From contig NZ_CP121685.1 of the NCBI RefSeq assembly GCF_029760915.1, positions 1,090,001-1,154,000 of the forward strand: DNA of 64,000 bases, read 5' to 3'. This DNA is from Olleya sp. YS. GTDB lineage: Bacteria > Bacteroidota > Bacteroidia > Flavobacteriales > Flavobacteriaceae. The position numbers were made by a program, and so were the translations under genes. Shown here in pieces: positions 8,139 through 17,449 of this stretch (positions within the stretch are counted from its first letter, which is position 1; every line of letters starts with the position of its first letter). Under the pieces are notes generated by a model. It was given only the letters and a program-made list of their open reading frames with translations. It made no database searches and was not told the DNA's origin.

Positions 8139-11100
8139 CTTTTTGTTTAAAATACTTTTGTGCTTTTTCCTTGTAAGTTTGTTGCAAAGGTAAGGTTTGC
8201 TTATTCAATATTTCAGTAGTGTTAAAATATTGTTTGGCTTTATCAACTTGATTGATTGTTGTGTTTTTAAACTCTTGTTTATTAGTATCAGATTGTCGTT
8301 TTTGTTCTTGTCCTTGTTGCAAAACTGCATTTTCGAGTTTGAGTAGTTGATGTTGTATGTTCATCATTTTAGTTAGCGTTTCATTAGTAAATCCTTTATT
8401 GATTAAATCTAACTCTACCTCTTCCATGTCTTTTAGAAGTTGTTTAGCATCTCCGTTTTCACCTAAACCTTCTTTATCTAAACGTTCTTCTAAAGCTTGT
8501 CTTAAAAGCTGTTGTTCTTGATAAATTTTAAATAATTCACCATTAATATCTTCGTTATAACCATCTTCTCCTTCTTGTTCACCTCCTTGACCTTCTCCGT
8601 TCTCTCCACCTTTGTTACCTTTATTTCCTTTTTTACCCTGCTCTCCTTCTTTGTCTCCTTCTTTGTCGCCAGGCTTGTTGCCTTTATCACTGCCTTCCAT
8701 TTCACCCTCTTTACCTTCTTTTCCTTCCTTACCTTCTTTACCTTTCTTCATAGCATCTTCCATCTTCTTAGCTAATTCTTCTTGGGTTATTATAATATCT
8801 GGAAGAGGCATGCCTCCTTCTCCTTGTCCTGGAGATGGCATACCCATTTGCATTTGCATGTTATCTAATGCTCCGCTCAAAAAGTCGGCTAAATTATTTG
8901 CAGACGTTAATGCGTACTGTTGAGAGGATACCCCTTGATACAGCATGTTTTCTGATAATTGTTCTAAAGATTTGTCAATGTTAAAATATACTTCGTTAAT
9001 TTCTCTATTGATGTTCTCTGAAAACATTGGTTGACGTAATGAAATAGCAAATAAGCTATCGTCTACATGTTCAAAATGAGTGCGAAGTTCTTTTTGTTTT
9101 TTTAGATAGGATGCGTATTCGTTATGATTAATTTCGATGCTTTTAAATTGATTTATTAACGATTCTTCATCAAAAGAAAACACCACTAAATTATCCAAAA
9201 TTTGACGTAACATCTCTATATCTTCGGATAACTGCTGCTGCGCTGAAGCACCCATTTGCATTTGCATTTTCATGCTCATGTTTTTCATTTTTTGGGCTGC
9301 ACTTTTCTGCTTTTGTTTTGCAGATTGTTGTTTCTCTTTCTTTTCTTGTTGGTCTTGGCTTTCTTGCTTTTCTTGAAGCTTTTCGCTTGCTTCTTGTTGG
9401 TCTTCTTTAATGTTTTCCTCGTTGTTTTTATCTCGAGGGACTTCCATTGGTTTTTTTAGTTCTTGATTATCTTTTTCAAGATCCTCTAACTGTTTTTGAA
9501 TGTCTTCAAACTTTTTGTTAATCTCATCCTGTTTGTCTTTAGTGTTTTCTTCATCTTTAGAATTAGCTAATTTATTTTGATCCTCTGCTAATTTTTCAAG
9601 CTCGTCACCAATTTTTTCCATTTTTTTGGTCACATAATAGCGTTTTGTTAGTTCTAATAACTGTTCTAAACTTCGTTTCTGACTTTTAGCCTTTTTAGCT
9701 AAATTATCTAGCTTTTCAGAAAATTCTTCTTTACTAAATTTGTCTTTTAGCTTTTCTAATTCTTCTAGAAGTTTTTCGTCTTTTTTAAGCTGTTCTTCGT
9801 TGTCTTTTAAACGCTCTTTTAAATCTTCTTTAAATCGATCCTCTTCTTTTTTGTCTTTTTGAAATTCGTTTAAATTATCCTTTAACTTCTTATTAAATTG
9901 CTTAATCATCTGCTCTTGTTGCTTCTGACGCTTTAAGAAGTTTTCAAATTTCTTTTTATCATTAAAATTAAGTTCTGACTTTTCTTTTTGTGTTTTAGAC
10001 AATTCTTGAAGCTCTTTTTGTTGCTTGTCAAACTTTTCTAAAGATTTATTTAAATCCTGAATAGTTTGGTTTTGCTCTTGTAATTGTTTTTGCTCGTCTT
10101 CGTCTTGTGTGCGCTTTCTGTAGTTATACACTACACTTTTTGTGCTTTTGTTTTTATTAACAGCATCGTTATCAAATACCTGAAAATACAAGTCGTACGA
10201 CACGCCTTCTTCAATAGTTAAATTATTTGGAAACGCGCTAATAAACTCATCAAAATTAGATTTGGAAATGGGTATATTTTGTACTTTCTTTTCAGTTTCA
10301 TTACCGCTAGGGTAATAGACCAACTGTAATTTGCTTAATCCATAATCATCACTAACTTGTCCTTTAAAATACAAGGATTGTTGATCCAAACTATCTGTTT
10401 TAGCTTCCATTTTAAGTTCTGGATATTGATCCTTAATTACTGAAATGCTATACGCTAAATTCTCATAGTGCTTTAAGTTTTTATTGCTTGTGCTTATGTT
10501 GTAATCAAAATTGTTGTAAATATTTTTAGAAGCTTCAAAAACACTTAGTTTATCTGTAGAAAAGGTTAATGTGTCTTTGCTAATTAAATCTACAGCATCT
10601 GTAGATTTTGTGTTTAATTGCCATGTTACTCTTGTACCTTGCGGTACTACAGCATTCCCAACACCTTTTAACACTTCATTTCGCTTATTAGTGTAATTTG
10701 GATAGTTTAATATCATATTGAAGCTTAACAAAGTAGGTACCTCAACCACTTTTAATGTGTAGGGTTTAGAGGTGATACCATTAGCAGATAAGTTAAATGT
10801 TAAGTCTTGTTTTGGTTGCTCAAAAACATATTCAAAATGTCCTGTTTCGCGCTGTTGTAGATAGTAGGTTTCGTTATTAAAGGTGATTTGTGCATCTTCA
10901 GGAATCACCTTGCCTTGTGTAGAGACTAATAGTCTAAATTCTTTGTTTTCAACCGTTTTTAAATTGTCATTTAGCACAAAAAACTGAAAAGGTGCAGGTG
11001 GCTCATAAGCAGTTTGATAATTAACAACACGCTCATAACTATCACTAAACCAATTAAATGTTCCTGAAATAATAGAAATTAAAAGTATAGCAATAGGAAT

Positions 11101-11571
11101 GGCTGCATATTTTAAATACTTGGTATTTTGCTTAAAGTTGACCGCACTTTTAAACGGAATCGGACTTAGTTCTTCTGATTTTTGATCGATGCTTGCTAAA
11201 AGTAACTCAGACGTGTTATTCTCCTCTTTTAACTGGAGAACATTCAATAATTTATCGTTGACTTCAGGAAAGTGGTTTCCAATTATAGCGGATGCTTGTT
11301 TATAATTAATCCCTTTTTGTAACCTAAATAATTTTGCAATTGGTAAGGCAATAAACTTAATAAATAGGGCTAATTCTACAGTAATAAATAGCCAAAACAA
11401 AATAGTTCTTGCTGTTGAATTTAACCATAAAAAATGCTCGACCAACAGTGTGAATATAAAATATAATAACCCAATACTAAAAAACAAGATAGCGCCTTTT
11501 ATCAACTCATTAGTATAATATTTTCTAATAAACTGCTCTAATTTGGACTGTATGGTGTTGAAGTTATTCAA
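8131..11571 (-). CDS. DUF4175 family membrane protein with a long coiled coil
   Basis: A very large envelope protein (about 1146 residues from the TTG at 11571). Two membrane segments lie near the N-terminus (about residues 25-80) and a third near 155-175. A beta-rich extracytoplasmic region (about 200-490) follows, then a Lys/Glu/Gln-rich coiled coil (about 490-780). A Gly/Lys/Glu low-complexity stretch with GKE repeats is encoded around 8580-8760. I recognise it as the DUF4175 family, conserved beside ybeY and mnmG in Flavobacteriia, with no established function. The frame is open back to a TTG at 11661, but the downstream TTG gives the family-like N-terminus MNNFNTIQSKLEQFIRKYY. The start is uncertain. 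Confidence 0.8.
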   Translation of the reverse strand: MNNFNTIQSKLEQFIRKYYTNELIKGAILFFSIGLLYFIFTLLVEHFLWLNSTARTILFWLFITVELALFIKFIALPIAKLFRLQKGINYKQASAIIGNHFPEVNDKLLNVLQLKEENNTSELLLASIDQKSEELSPIPFKSAVNFKQNTKYLKYAAIPIAILLISIISGTFNWFSDSYERVVNYQTAYEPPAPFQFFVLNDNLKTVENKEFRLLVSTQGKVIPEDAQITFNNETYYLQQRETGHFEYVFEQPKQDLTFNLSANGITSKPYTLKVVEVPTLLSFNMILNYPNYTNKRNEVLKGVGNAVVPQGTRVTWQLNTKSTDAVDLISKDTLTFSTDKLSVFEASKNIYNNFDYNISTSNKNLKHYENLAYSISVIKDQYPELKMEAKTDSLDQQSLYFKGQVSDDYGLSKLQLVYYPSGNETEKKVQNIPISKSNFDEFISAFPNNLTIEEGVSYDLYFQVFDNDAVNKNKSTKSVVYNYRKRTQDEDEQKQLQEQNQTIQDLNKSLEKFDKQQKELQELSKTQKEKSELNFNDKKKFENFLKRQKQQEQMIKQFNKKLKDNLNEFQKDKKEEDRFKEDLKERLKDNEEQLKKDEKLLEELEKLKDKFSKEEFSEKLDNLAKKAKSQKRSLEQLLELTKRYYVTKKMEKIGDELEKLAEDQNKLANSKDEENTKDKQDEINKKFEDIQKQLEDLEKDNQELKKPMEVPRDKNNEENIKEDQQEASEKLQEKQESQDQQEKKEKQQSAKQKQKSAAQKMKNMSMKMQMQMGASAQQQLSEDIEMLRQILDNLVVFSFDEESLINQFKSIEINHNEYASYLKKQKELRTHFEHVDDSLFAISLRQPMFSENINREINEVYFNIDKSLEQLSENMLYQGVSSQQYALTSANNLADFLSGALDNMQMQMGMPSPGQGEGGMPLPDIIITQEELAKKMEDAMKKGKEGKEGKEGKEGEMEGSDKGNKPGDKEGDKEGEQGKKGNKGNKGGENGEGQGGEQEGEDGYNEDINGELFKIYQEQQLLRQALEERLDKEGLGENGDAKQLLKDMEEVELDLINKGFTNETLTKMMNIQHQLLKLENAVLQQGQEQKRQSDTNKQEFKNTTINQVDKAKQYFNTTEILNKQTLPLQQTYKEKAQKYFKQKDD

Positions 11572-11668
11572 GTATTTGCTATTTAACTTACTAAAATACT
11601 GTTTTATTTTTTCTATCTCTGTTAAAGCTCTGCAAAAACCTACAAAAGAGTAAAAAATCAATGAATTA

Positions 11669-11676
11669 CAAAATTA
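11669..11676 (-). promoter_or_regulatory. -7 promoter element (TAATTTTG) for the DUF4175-ybeY unit
   Basis: The minus strand reads TAATTTTG at this place, which would start transcription near 11662. This favours the translation start at 11571 over the one at 11661, which would coincide with the transcript start. Confidence 0.45.
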
Positions 11677-11826
11677 CCAATCATCAATCCAAGTTGCTTG
11701 TTTATAAGTTAAAACTGTTCAGTCACAAATTTATATTTTTATAAGTAGCTGATAATCAGTATATTTAATAGTAAATGGCGGAAGCCGAAAAGCCAAAACA
11801 GAGTAGGCTAATTAATACTATTAATC

Positions 11827-13875
11827 ATGAAAAAAAATCAACTAATTTATTATTTGGCATTTATAATGTCAATAATGACAATGCAAGCACAAACTGCTTT
11901 TTGTGAGCAGTTTGATCAACATGCAACAACCAGCCTAATGGGTTTAGGATGTCCAGGAGTACCAGTAAACAATGTTTTAAATAATTGGGGAACAATCAAC
12001 ACCTCCATAAAATATGAAGATGTTGGTAGCCAAAACGGACCAGGAGACGTGTTTTTATTTATGGATGACGGTTCCTGCGGTAATGGTGCCAGTTGGATCT
12101 ACAATTCTACAGACTATTCTGGAGATTGGACACAAATGGTACAAGGAGATGGATGTTTTTGTTATGACTTTAAAACATTTCATATTGCAACAGGTACCTT
12201 AAGCGGTAATTCTTTACGAATCTACAATGGTACAGATCCCGCTAATTCTACTTTAATTGCAACTTTTGTGCTTAATGTACCTATAAACTCTAGCTTAGGT
12301 TGGGTAAGGATTTGTGCGCCAATAGACTTTAGTGATTCAGCAGGTAATTTACCTAGTAATCCTGATGGACAATGGACCATTAATACAGGCTTAGCATCTG
12401 ATTGGGATACATTAATTTCTGGAGTTAATGGAATAGCTTATTTAGTAGATGTTGCTGGTGGAGATGAAAAATTTGGAATAGACAATATCTGTATAAGTGA
12501 AGTTTGCGATAGCACCTTGATTCCAGATCCAGAACCAACAAATGATGGTGCTTATTGTTGTGAAGTAAATGATGGAACCCAAAATACAAACTTGGTACAA
12601 AATGGTAATTTTGAATTTGGTGACACGTTATTTTCTAGTAGTTATACACAATCTGCTGCTACTTATCCTGGAGAGTATGATGTCGTTAACTCAGCATCTA
12701 ATTTTAATGCTAACATAACAGATCATTCCTATTGCCAAAGCGCTACAGATTACCAGTATAATGATATGTTCTTGGTTGTTAATGGAAAAACCCAACAACC
12801 TAGTGGTGCAACAAGTGTTATATGGGAACAAAACATCAACATTCAACCTGATAAAAATTATAAATTGTGTGCTAATTTTAAAAATATGCCACAATGTACT
12901 TTTGATATCTTACCAGAAATTCAGATAGAAATCAATGGTATACTTTATGGTTGGGAAATTATTAACGCAGACCCATCTGACTCATGCGATTGGATTGAGT
13001 TAACAGAATGTTTTGTAGGTGATAGTGATCAGGCTAATATTAAAATTCATTTAAAAGAAGACGGTAATGGAGATGGTAACGATTTGGCTATAGATGATAT
13101 TTCTGTTCAAGAAAAACTAGATCAAAACCTAAGTATTACAGTTCAACATCAAGGAAACCCTCAACTAATAACTGGATCTATTAATACCATAGCCAATACA
13201 GATGATACCATTGTAATTGGAGACGAATGTTCAGAAATAAACAACGGTTACCAATATTATTGGTTTGTGTATGAATTAACTACTTATCCATTTAATGCAC
13301 CAATAGACTTTATTAATATGGCGCCAAACTCTTGGTCATGGTCAAGTAATTTAGGTGGATTTAGTACACAATTACCACCAGCAACATCAACAAATCCGGT
13401 TTGGAGTCTTACGACTAGTTTTCCAAATTACTATTTTGAAAATAATAAACTATATATTATTGGTATGTATGTTCCATCATGTTGTGACAGTTGTTATGAT
13501 GAAGCTTGGACCTATCAACTAACCTTAAATGGTGGAAGGTATGATGCAAGTAACGCATATACGGGAAGTGTGTTTACTCAAGAAGTAAGAGAGCACTTAA
13601 AGTCTTTGTTTAGAGAATTTGGTCAAGATGTCCCATTGAATAATAATGAGGGTTCAATGTATATTTACCCAAACCCAAGTAATGACATCATTACAATACA
13701 TTATGAAAACAACATAAAATCTTATGAGATTTATGATACATTGGGTAAAAGAATTTTATCTAAGGTTACAGATGTAAAGCAAATAGACGTTTCTAAGCTT
13801 CAAAGTAATATGTATTTTATAAATGTTGAAACGGAAGACGGAAAAAAACAAACCTTAAAATTCATAAAAAAATAA
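11827..13875 (+). CDS. Secreted protein with type IX secretion C-terminal sorting domain
   Basis: A 682-residue exported protein. The signal peptide is MKKNQLIYYLAFIMSIMTMQAQ. A Cys-rich N-terminal half with two carbohydrate-binding-like beta-sandwich stretches (the second about 255-430, starting NLVQNGNFEFGD) follows. The last 70 residues form a type A T9SS sorting domain: IYPNPSNDIITI, the YEIYDTLGKRI strand and a terminal LKFIKK. It should cross the outer membrane through PorV/SprA-type machinery and be attached or released. No enzyme motif is seen, so a binding or adhesive role is a guess. A strong terminator follows. Confidence 0.85.
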   Translation: MKKNQLIYYLAFIMSIMTMQAQTAFCEQFDQHATTSLMGLGCPGVPVNNVLNNWGTINTSIKYEDVGSQNGPGDVFLFMDDGSCGNGASWIYNSTDYSGDWTQMVQGDGCFCYDFKTFHIATGTLSGNSLRIYNGTDPANSTLIATFVLNVPINSSLGWVRICAPIDFSDSAGNLPSNPDGQWTINTGLASDWDTLISGVNGIAYLVDVAGGDEKFGIDNICISEVCDSTLIPDPEPTNDGAYCCEVNDGTQNTNLVQNGNFEFGDTLFSSSYTQSAATYPGEYDVVNSASNFNANITDHSYCQSATDYQYNDMFLVVNGKTQQPSGATSVIWEQNINIQPDKNYKLCANFKNMPQCTFDILPEIQIEINGILYGWEIINADPSDSCDWIELTECFVGDSDQANIKIHLKEDGNGDGNDLAIDDISVQEKLDQNLSITVQHQGNPQLITGSINTIANTDDTIVIGDECSEINNGYQYYWFVYELTTYPFNAPIDFINMAPNSWSWSSNLGGFSTQLPPATSTNPVWSLTTSFPNYYFENNKLYIIGMYVPSCCDSCYDEAWTYQLTLNGGRYDASNAYTGSVFTQEVREHLKSLFREFGQDVPLNNNEGSMYIYPNPSNDIITIHYENNIKSYEIYDTLGKRILSKVTDVKQIDVSKLQSNMYFINVETEDGKKQTLKFIKK

Positions 13876-13892
13876 ATAATATAATTTTTATT

Positions 13893-13923
13893 AAACCCTT
13901 CAATTTAATTATTGAAGGGTTTT
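13893..13923 (+). terminator. Rho-independent terminator after the T9SS protein gene
   Basis: AAACCCTTCAAT at 13893-13904 pairs perfectly with ATTGAAGGGTTT at 13911-13922 around a six-base loop and runs into T residues. Confidence 0.9.
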
Positions 13924-13983
13924 TTTATTGAATAAATATTATAAATTGTAAACCTATTTAATGACAACAAACCCTTGGTCTGT

Positions 13984-15024
13984 ATGAAAGATTTAAAATA
14001 TTTAGCAGCTTATTCAATTCCACTAATAGCTTGTATAGGTTTATACTTTAAAGGGGTGTTTTCGTTTTTAACACCAATCTATGCTTTTGTTATCATCCCA
14101 ATATTAGAACTATTATTACCTGTAGAAACGTCCAATTTAGAGGAAGAGGAAGTAAAAAATAAACTCCGTAAAACTATTTTTGATTGGCTACTTTATTTAA
14201 ACTTACCTTTAGTCTTTGGACTGTTAGTTTGGAGCTTTTTTATAGTGAATAATCAAACTCTAGAAACTTATGAATTTATAGGTTTAGTGGTCTCTGTTGG
14301 TATTGTATTAGGTACTAACGGAATTAACGTCGCACACGAGCTTGGTCACAGACAAACCACAAACGAACGCTTTATTGGTAAAGCATTGCTCCTACCAAGT
14401 TTTTACATGCATTTTTATATCGAACATAATTTTGGGCATCATTTACACGCAGCAACACCAGAAGATCCTGCTACCGCAAGATACAATCAAAGCGTGTATT
14501 CGTTTTGGTTAACCTCAACCATTAGACAATATATTAGCGCTTGGAAAATTCAAAAAAAATTACTGAAAAATAATAATCAACATTTCTTTTCTATAAAAAA
14601 TGACATGTTGTGGTATACTTTATTACAGCTGTTATATTTAGTTATTGTATTTTTTGTTTTTAGTAAAACGGTATTGTTATTTGCTGTTTTAGCTGGAATT
14701 ACTGGCTTTATTATGTTAGAAACCGTCAATTACATTGAACATTACGGATTAATTAGACATAAAACCAAATCTGGGCGATATGAGCGTGTCCGAGAGATGC
14801 ACTCTTGGAACTCCAACCACGTCGTTGGACGTATTGTTTTGTATGAATTAACTAGACATAGCGATCATCATTATAAATCCTCAAAAAAGTATCAAATTTT
14901 AGATTGTCATGATGAGAGTCCACAAATGCCTTTTGGCTACCCAACCTCTATGGTCTTGTCGTTGTGTCCACCTTTATGGTTTAAAATTATGAATAAACGT
15001 GTGCCTAAGGAGATGGTTATTTGA
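13984..15024 (+). CDS. AlkB-like membrane di-iron oxygenase (alkane monooxygenase family)
   Basis: A 346-residue multi-pass membrane protein with the eight-histidine pattern of the fatty-acid desaturase/alkane hydroxylase family. The boxes are HELGHR (about 118-123), EHNFGHHLH (147-155), NYIEHYG and RHSDHHY. The NYxEHYGL box is characteristic of AlkB/xylene monooxygenase types, which hydroxylate terminal methyl groups using a ferredoxin or rubredoxin partner. No such partner gene lies next to it. The frame extends to a TTG at 13975, but the ATG at 13984 is the likelier start. The substrate (alkane or another hydrophobic chain) is not decided by sequence. Confidence 0.85.
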   Translation: MKDLKYLAAYSIPLIACIGLYFKGVFSFLTPIYAFVIIPILELLLPVETSNLEEEEVKNKLRKTIFDWLLYLNLPLVFGLLVWSFFIVNNQTLETYEFIGLVVSVGIVLGTNGINVAHELGHRQTTNERFIGKALLLPSFYMHFYIEHNFGHHLHAATPEDPATARYNQSVYSFWLTSTIRQYISAWKIQKKLLKNNNQHFFSIKNDMLWYTLLQLLYLVIVFFVFSKTVLLFAVLAGITGFIMLETVNYIEHYGLIRHKTKSGRYERVREMHSWNSNHVVGRIVLYELTRHSDHHYKSSKKYQILDCHDESPQMPFGYPTSMVLSLCPPLWFKIMNKRVPKEMVI

Positions 15025-15080
15025 AGACTAAATTAAAAAATAGAAGATTTTTATTATTCTCATCTCTTTGTTCTCTTTTC

Positions 15081-15112
15081 TTTGCTCTTTACTATACTCT
15101 ATTCTATCTTTG
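15081..15112 (+). promoter_or_regulatory. Complete Bacteroidota promoter for gltX (-33 TTTG, -7 TATCTTTG)
   Basis: TTTG at 15081-15084, a 20-nt spacer and TATCTTTG at 15105-15112 match the two-part Bacteroidota promoter. The ATG lies 20 nt after the -7 box. Confidence 0.65.
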
Positions 15113-15131
15113 CTACCACAAAACATAAAAC

Positions 15132-16640
15132 ATGTCAAAACCAATCAGAGTGCGTTTTGCACCAAGTCCAACAGGACCATTACATATAGGAGGTGTGCGT
15201 ACAGCACTTTTTAACTATTTATTTGCTAAAAAACATAACGGAACGTTTGTATTGCGTATTGAAGATACAGATCAAAACCGCTACGTTGAAGGTGCAGAAC
15301 AGTATATTATTGATGCTTTAAATTGGTGTGCTATTCCTTTTGATGAAGGACCAAACAAGAATGAAACCTTTGGTCCTTACAGACAAAGTGAGCGTAAACA
15401 TTTATATAAACAATATGCTGACCAACTAGTCGCTAGCGGAAATGCTTATTATGCATTTGACACCTCAGAAGAGCTTGATTTTCACAGAACAGATCACGAA
15501 TCTAAAGGCAAAACCTTTATCTATAATTGGCATAACCGTTTAAAACTAAGCAACTCGTTATCGCTTACAGAAGAAGAGGTGCAATCTAAATTAGATGCTG
15601 GAGAGGACTATGTAATACGTTTTAAAAGTCCTCAAGATCAAACATTACATCTTAAAGATATTATTAGAGGAGACATTAGCATTGACACCAATGTTTTAGA
15701 TGATAAAGTATTGTTTAAATCAGATGGAATGCCAACTTACCATTTAGCTAATATTGTCGATGACCATTTAATGGAAATCTCGCATGTTATTCGTGGTGAA
15801 GAGTGGTTGCCAAGTTTAGCACTACACTACCAACTTTATGATGCTTTTGGTTGGGATAAACCAGAATTTGCACACTTACCACTTATCTTAAAACCAACAG
15901 GAAAAGGAAAATTAAGTAAACGAGATGGTGATAAATTAGGGTTTCCTGTGTTTCCTTTAGAGTGGGATCCAGAATTTGGTGACATTGCCAAAGGATACAG
16001 AGAAGAAGGTTATTTTGCAGAAGCAGTCGTTAACTTTTTAGCCTTTTTAGGGTGGAATCCAGGAACAGAACAAGAAATATTTAGTCTAGATAAATTGGTT
16101 GCTGCTTTTGATTTAAATCGCGTTAATAAAGCTGGAGCACGTTTTGATCCAGATAAAATTAAGTGGTTTAATCATCATTATATGCAAGAGCAAAGCAATG
16201 AAGCTTTGGCAGAAGCGTTTCAAAAAAACTATTCTAAGTTAAAAGATATTGACATTAATTATATTGCTTTGGTGGTTGGATTAATTAAAGAACGTGCGAC
16301 GTTTGTCAATGATTTTTGGGATTTAAGCCATTACTTTTTTGTGGCTCCGGAAACTTATAACGAAAAAGCCTCTAAAAAAGCATTTAAAGACGATACTAAG
16401 TCCTTAATGACAGAATTACTCTCCATTGTGTCAAACATCAACAATTTTGAGGTAGAGACGTTACAAACAGAGATTAAGGGTTGGATTACTAAAAATGAGA
16501 TTGGTTTTGGTAAAGTAATGATGCCTTTACGTTTAGCTTTAGTTGGTGCGCTACAAGGACCAGATGTTTTTGACATCATGTTTATGATTGGTAAAAACGA
16601 AAGCATAAAGCGTATTGAAAAACTTATTGAAACGATATAA
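15132..16640 (+). CDS. gltX: Glutamate--tRNA ligase
   Basis: A 502-residue class I aminoacyl-tRNA synthetase charging tRNA-Glu. The HIGH-type motif PSPTGPLHIGGVRTALFNYL is at about 11-30 and the KMSKS-type loop KGKLSKRDGDK near 258-268. The C-terminal anticodon-binding helical domain is complete. Full length for the Bacteroidota form. glnS is also in the window, so Gln-tRNA is made directly in this organism. Confidence 0.97.
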   Translation: MSKPIRVRFAPSPTGPLHIGGVRTALFNYLFAKKHNGTFVLRIEDTDQNRYVEGAEQYIIDALNWCAIPFDEGPNKNETFGPYRQSERKHLYKQYADQLVASGNAYYAFDTSEELDFHRTDHESKGKTFIYNWHNRLKLSNSLSLTEEEVQSKLDAGEDYVIRFKSPQDQTLHLKDIIRGDISIDTNVLDDKVLFKSDGMPTYHLANIVDDHLMEISHVIRGEEWLPSLALHYQLYDAFGWDKPEFAHLPLILKPTGKGKLSKRDGDKLGFPVFPLEWDPEFGDIAKGYREEGYFAEAVVNFLAFLGWNPGTEQEIFSLDKLVAAFDLNRVNKAGARFDPDKIKWFNHHYMQEQSNEALAEAFQKNYSKLKDIDINYIALVVGLIKERATFVNDFWDLSHYFFVAPETYNEKASKKAFKDDTKSLMTELLSIVSNINNFEVETLQTEIKGWITKNEIGFGKVMMPLRLALVGALQGPDVFDIMFMIGKNESIKRIEKLIETI

Positions 16641-16644
16641 AACC

Positions 16645-16675
16645 AAAAAAGCGAGCTAAATAGCTCGCTTTTTTT
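16645..16675. terminator. Bidirectional terminator between gltX and the barrel gene
   Basis: The inverted repeat GCGAGCT/AGCTCGC (16651-16668) is flanked by A residues on the left and T residues on the right. It can stop transcription of gltX and of the convergent gene ending at 16689. Confidence 0.85.
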
Positions 16676-16688
16676 ATAGTATCGTCTT

Positions 16689-17372
16689 TTAGAAAGTAAT
16701 CATTGCTGAAAACGCTAACATACTTTGGTTTCCTTTAAACTGTCTATTTAACGTTTGGTTAAAATCAGAATCGTTAAAAGCACCCAAAATATTTGTAAAT
16801 CCATAGATATATTGTGCTTTTACCTTAAAATGTCCTAAACCTAAAGTAGCTCCTACTGCTCCATTAACATTAAAGTTGTTTAATTCTTTAACGTCCTTTG
16901 CTAAAACGGTGTCTAAGTCAGTGATTATAAAATCTTCTTGATTGTCGTTACTTAATTCTAGATCACTATTATACTGGACCATTGGACCAAAATCAATAGT
17001 AAAATGAGGGGTTCTAAAAGGTTTAGCATGCCATAAAAAAGCGACTTGTACTGCAAAAACTTTATACTCAACTGGCTCAAAGTTTGAGGATATAGTGGAA
17101 GCTAATCCGTTTAAACTCATTGTGTTTTCAGATAATTGCATTCCGTAGCTTATGTTATACCACTTTTGTGGTATATCAACAGTTGCAGACATATGGCCTA
17201 TCCAACCATCCCCTTTTTGGGTTTCAAAATTATCTGTTAAGATATCAAACTGAGTAATTCCTCCACCTATTGCAAATCCGTTTTGGATATTGTAATTTCC
17301 TTTCTGAGAAAAGTTTTTTGTAACAAAACCTAGTGTTAATACTACTAATAATATGAATTGAAATTTTTTCAT
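16689..17372 (-). CDS. Outer-membrane beta-barrel protein, function unknown
   Basis: A 227-residue protein with a signal peptide (cleavage probably after FSQ, about residue 23) and alternating hydrophobic strands throughout. It ends in a strand LAFSAMITF with a C-terminal phenylalanine, as in outer-membrane barrels. The size suggests an eight- to ten-stranded barrel of the small porin/OmpW-like class. No family signature tells its ligand. It is convergent with gltX and divergent from the SPFH gene. Confidence 0.65.
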   Translation of the reverse strand: MKKFQFILLVVLTLGFVTKNFSQKGNYNIQNGFAIGGGITQFDILTDNFETQKGDGWIGHMSATVDIPQKWYNISYGMQLSENTMSLNGLASTISSNFEPVEYKVFAVQVAFLWHAKPFRTPHFTIDFGPMVQYNSDLELSNDNQEDFIITDLDTVLAKDVKELNNFNVNGAVGATLGLGHFKVKAQYIYGFTNILGAFNDSDFNQTLNRQFKGNQSMLAFSAMITF

Positions 17373-17394
17373 TTTAAATTAAGGGAGTTTTGAG

Positions 17395-17402
17395 CAAATA
17401 TA
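17395..17402 (-). promoter_or_regulatory. -7 promoter element (TATATTTG) for the barrel gene
   Basis: The minus strand has TATATTTG 22 nt upstream of the ATG at 17372, predicting a short leader. Confidence 0.5.
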
Positions 17403-17449
17403 ACTTAATTTAGTAATCATAATAGTATAACCATTAAAAACCGTATTTC

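Noticed and set aside
8590-8760. A CRISPR-like or minisatellite array
   Set aside because: The repetition is codon-level GKE/GNK low complexity within a coding frame, with no spacers.
8575-9459. Several open frames on the plus strand opposite the DUF4175 gene (Leu/Phe/Ser/Pro-rich)
   Set aside because: They are mirror images of the Lys/Glu/Gly/Gln repeats of the real gene. They lack start signals and family features.
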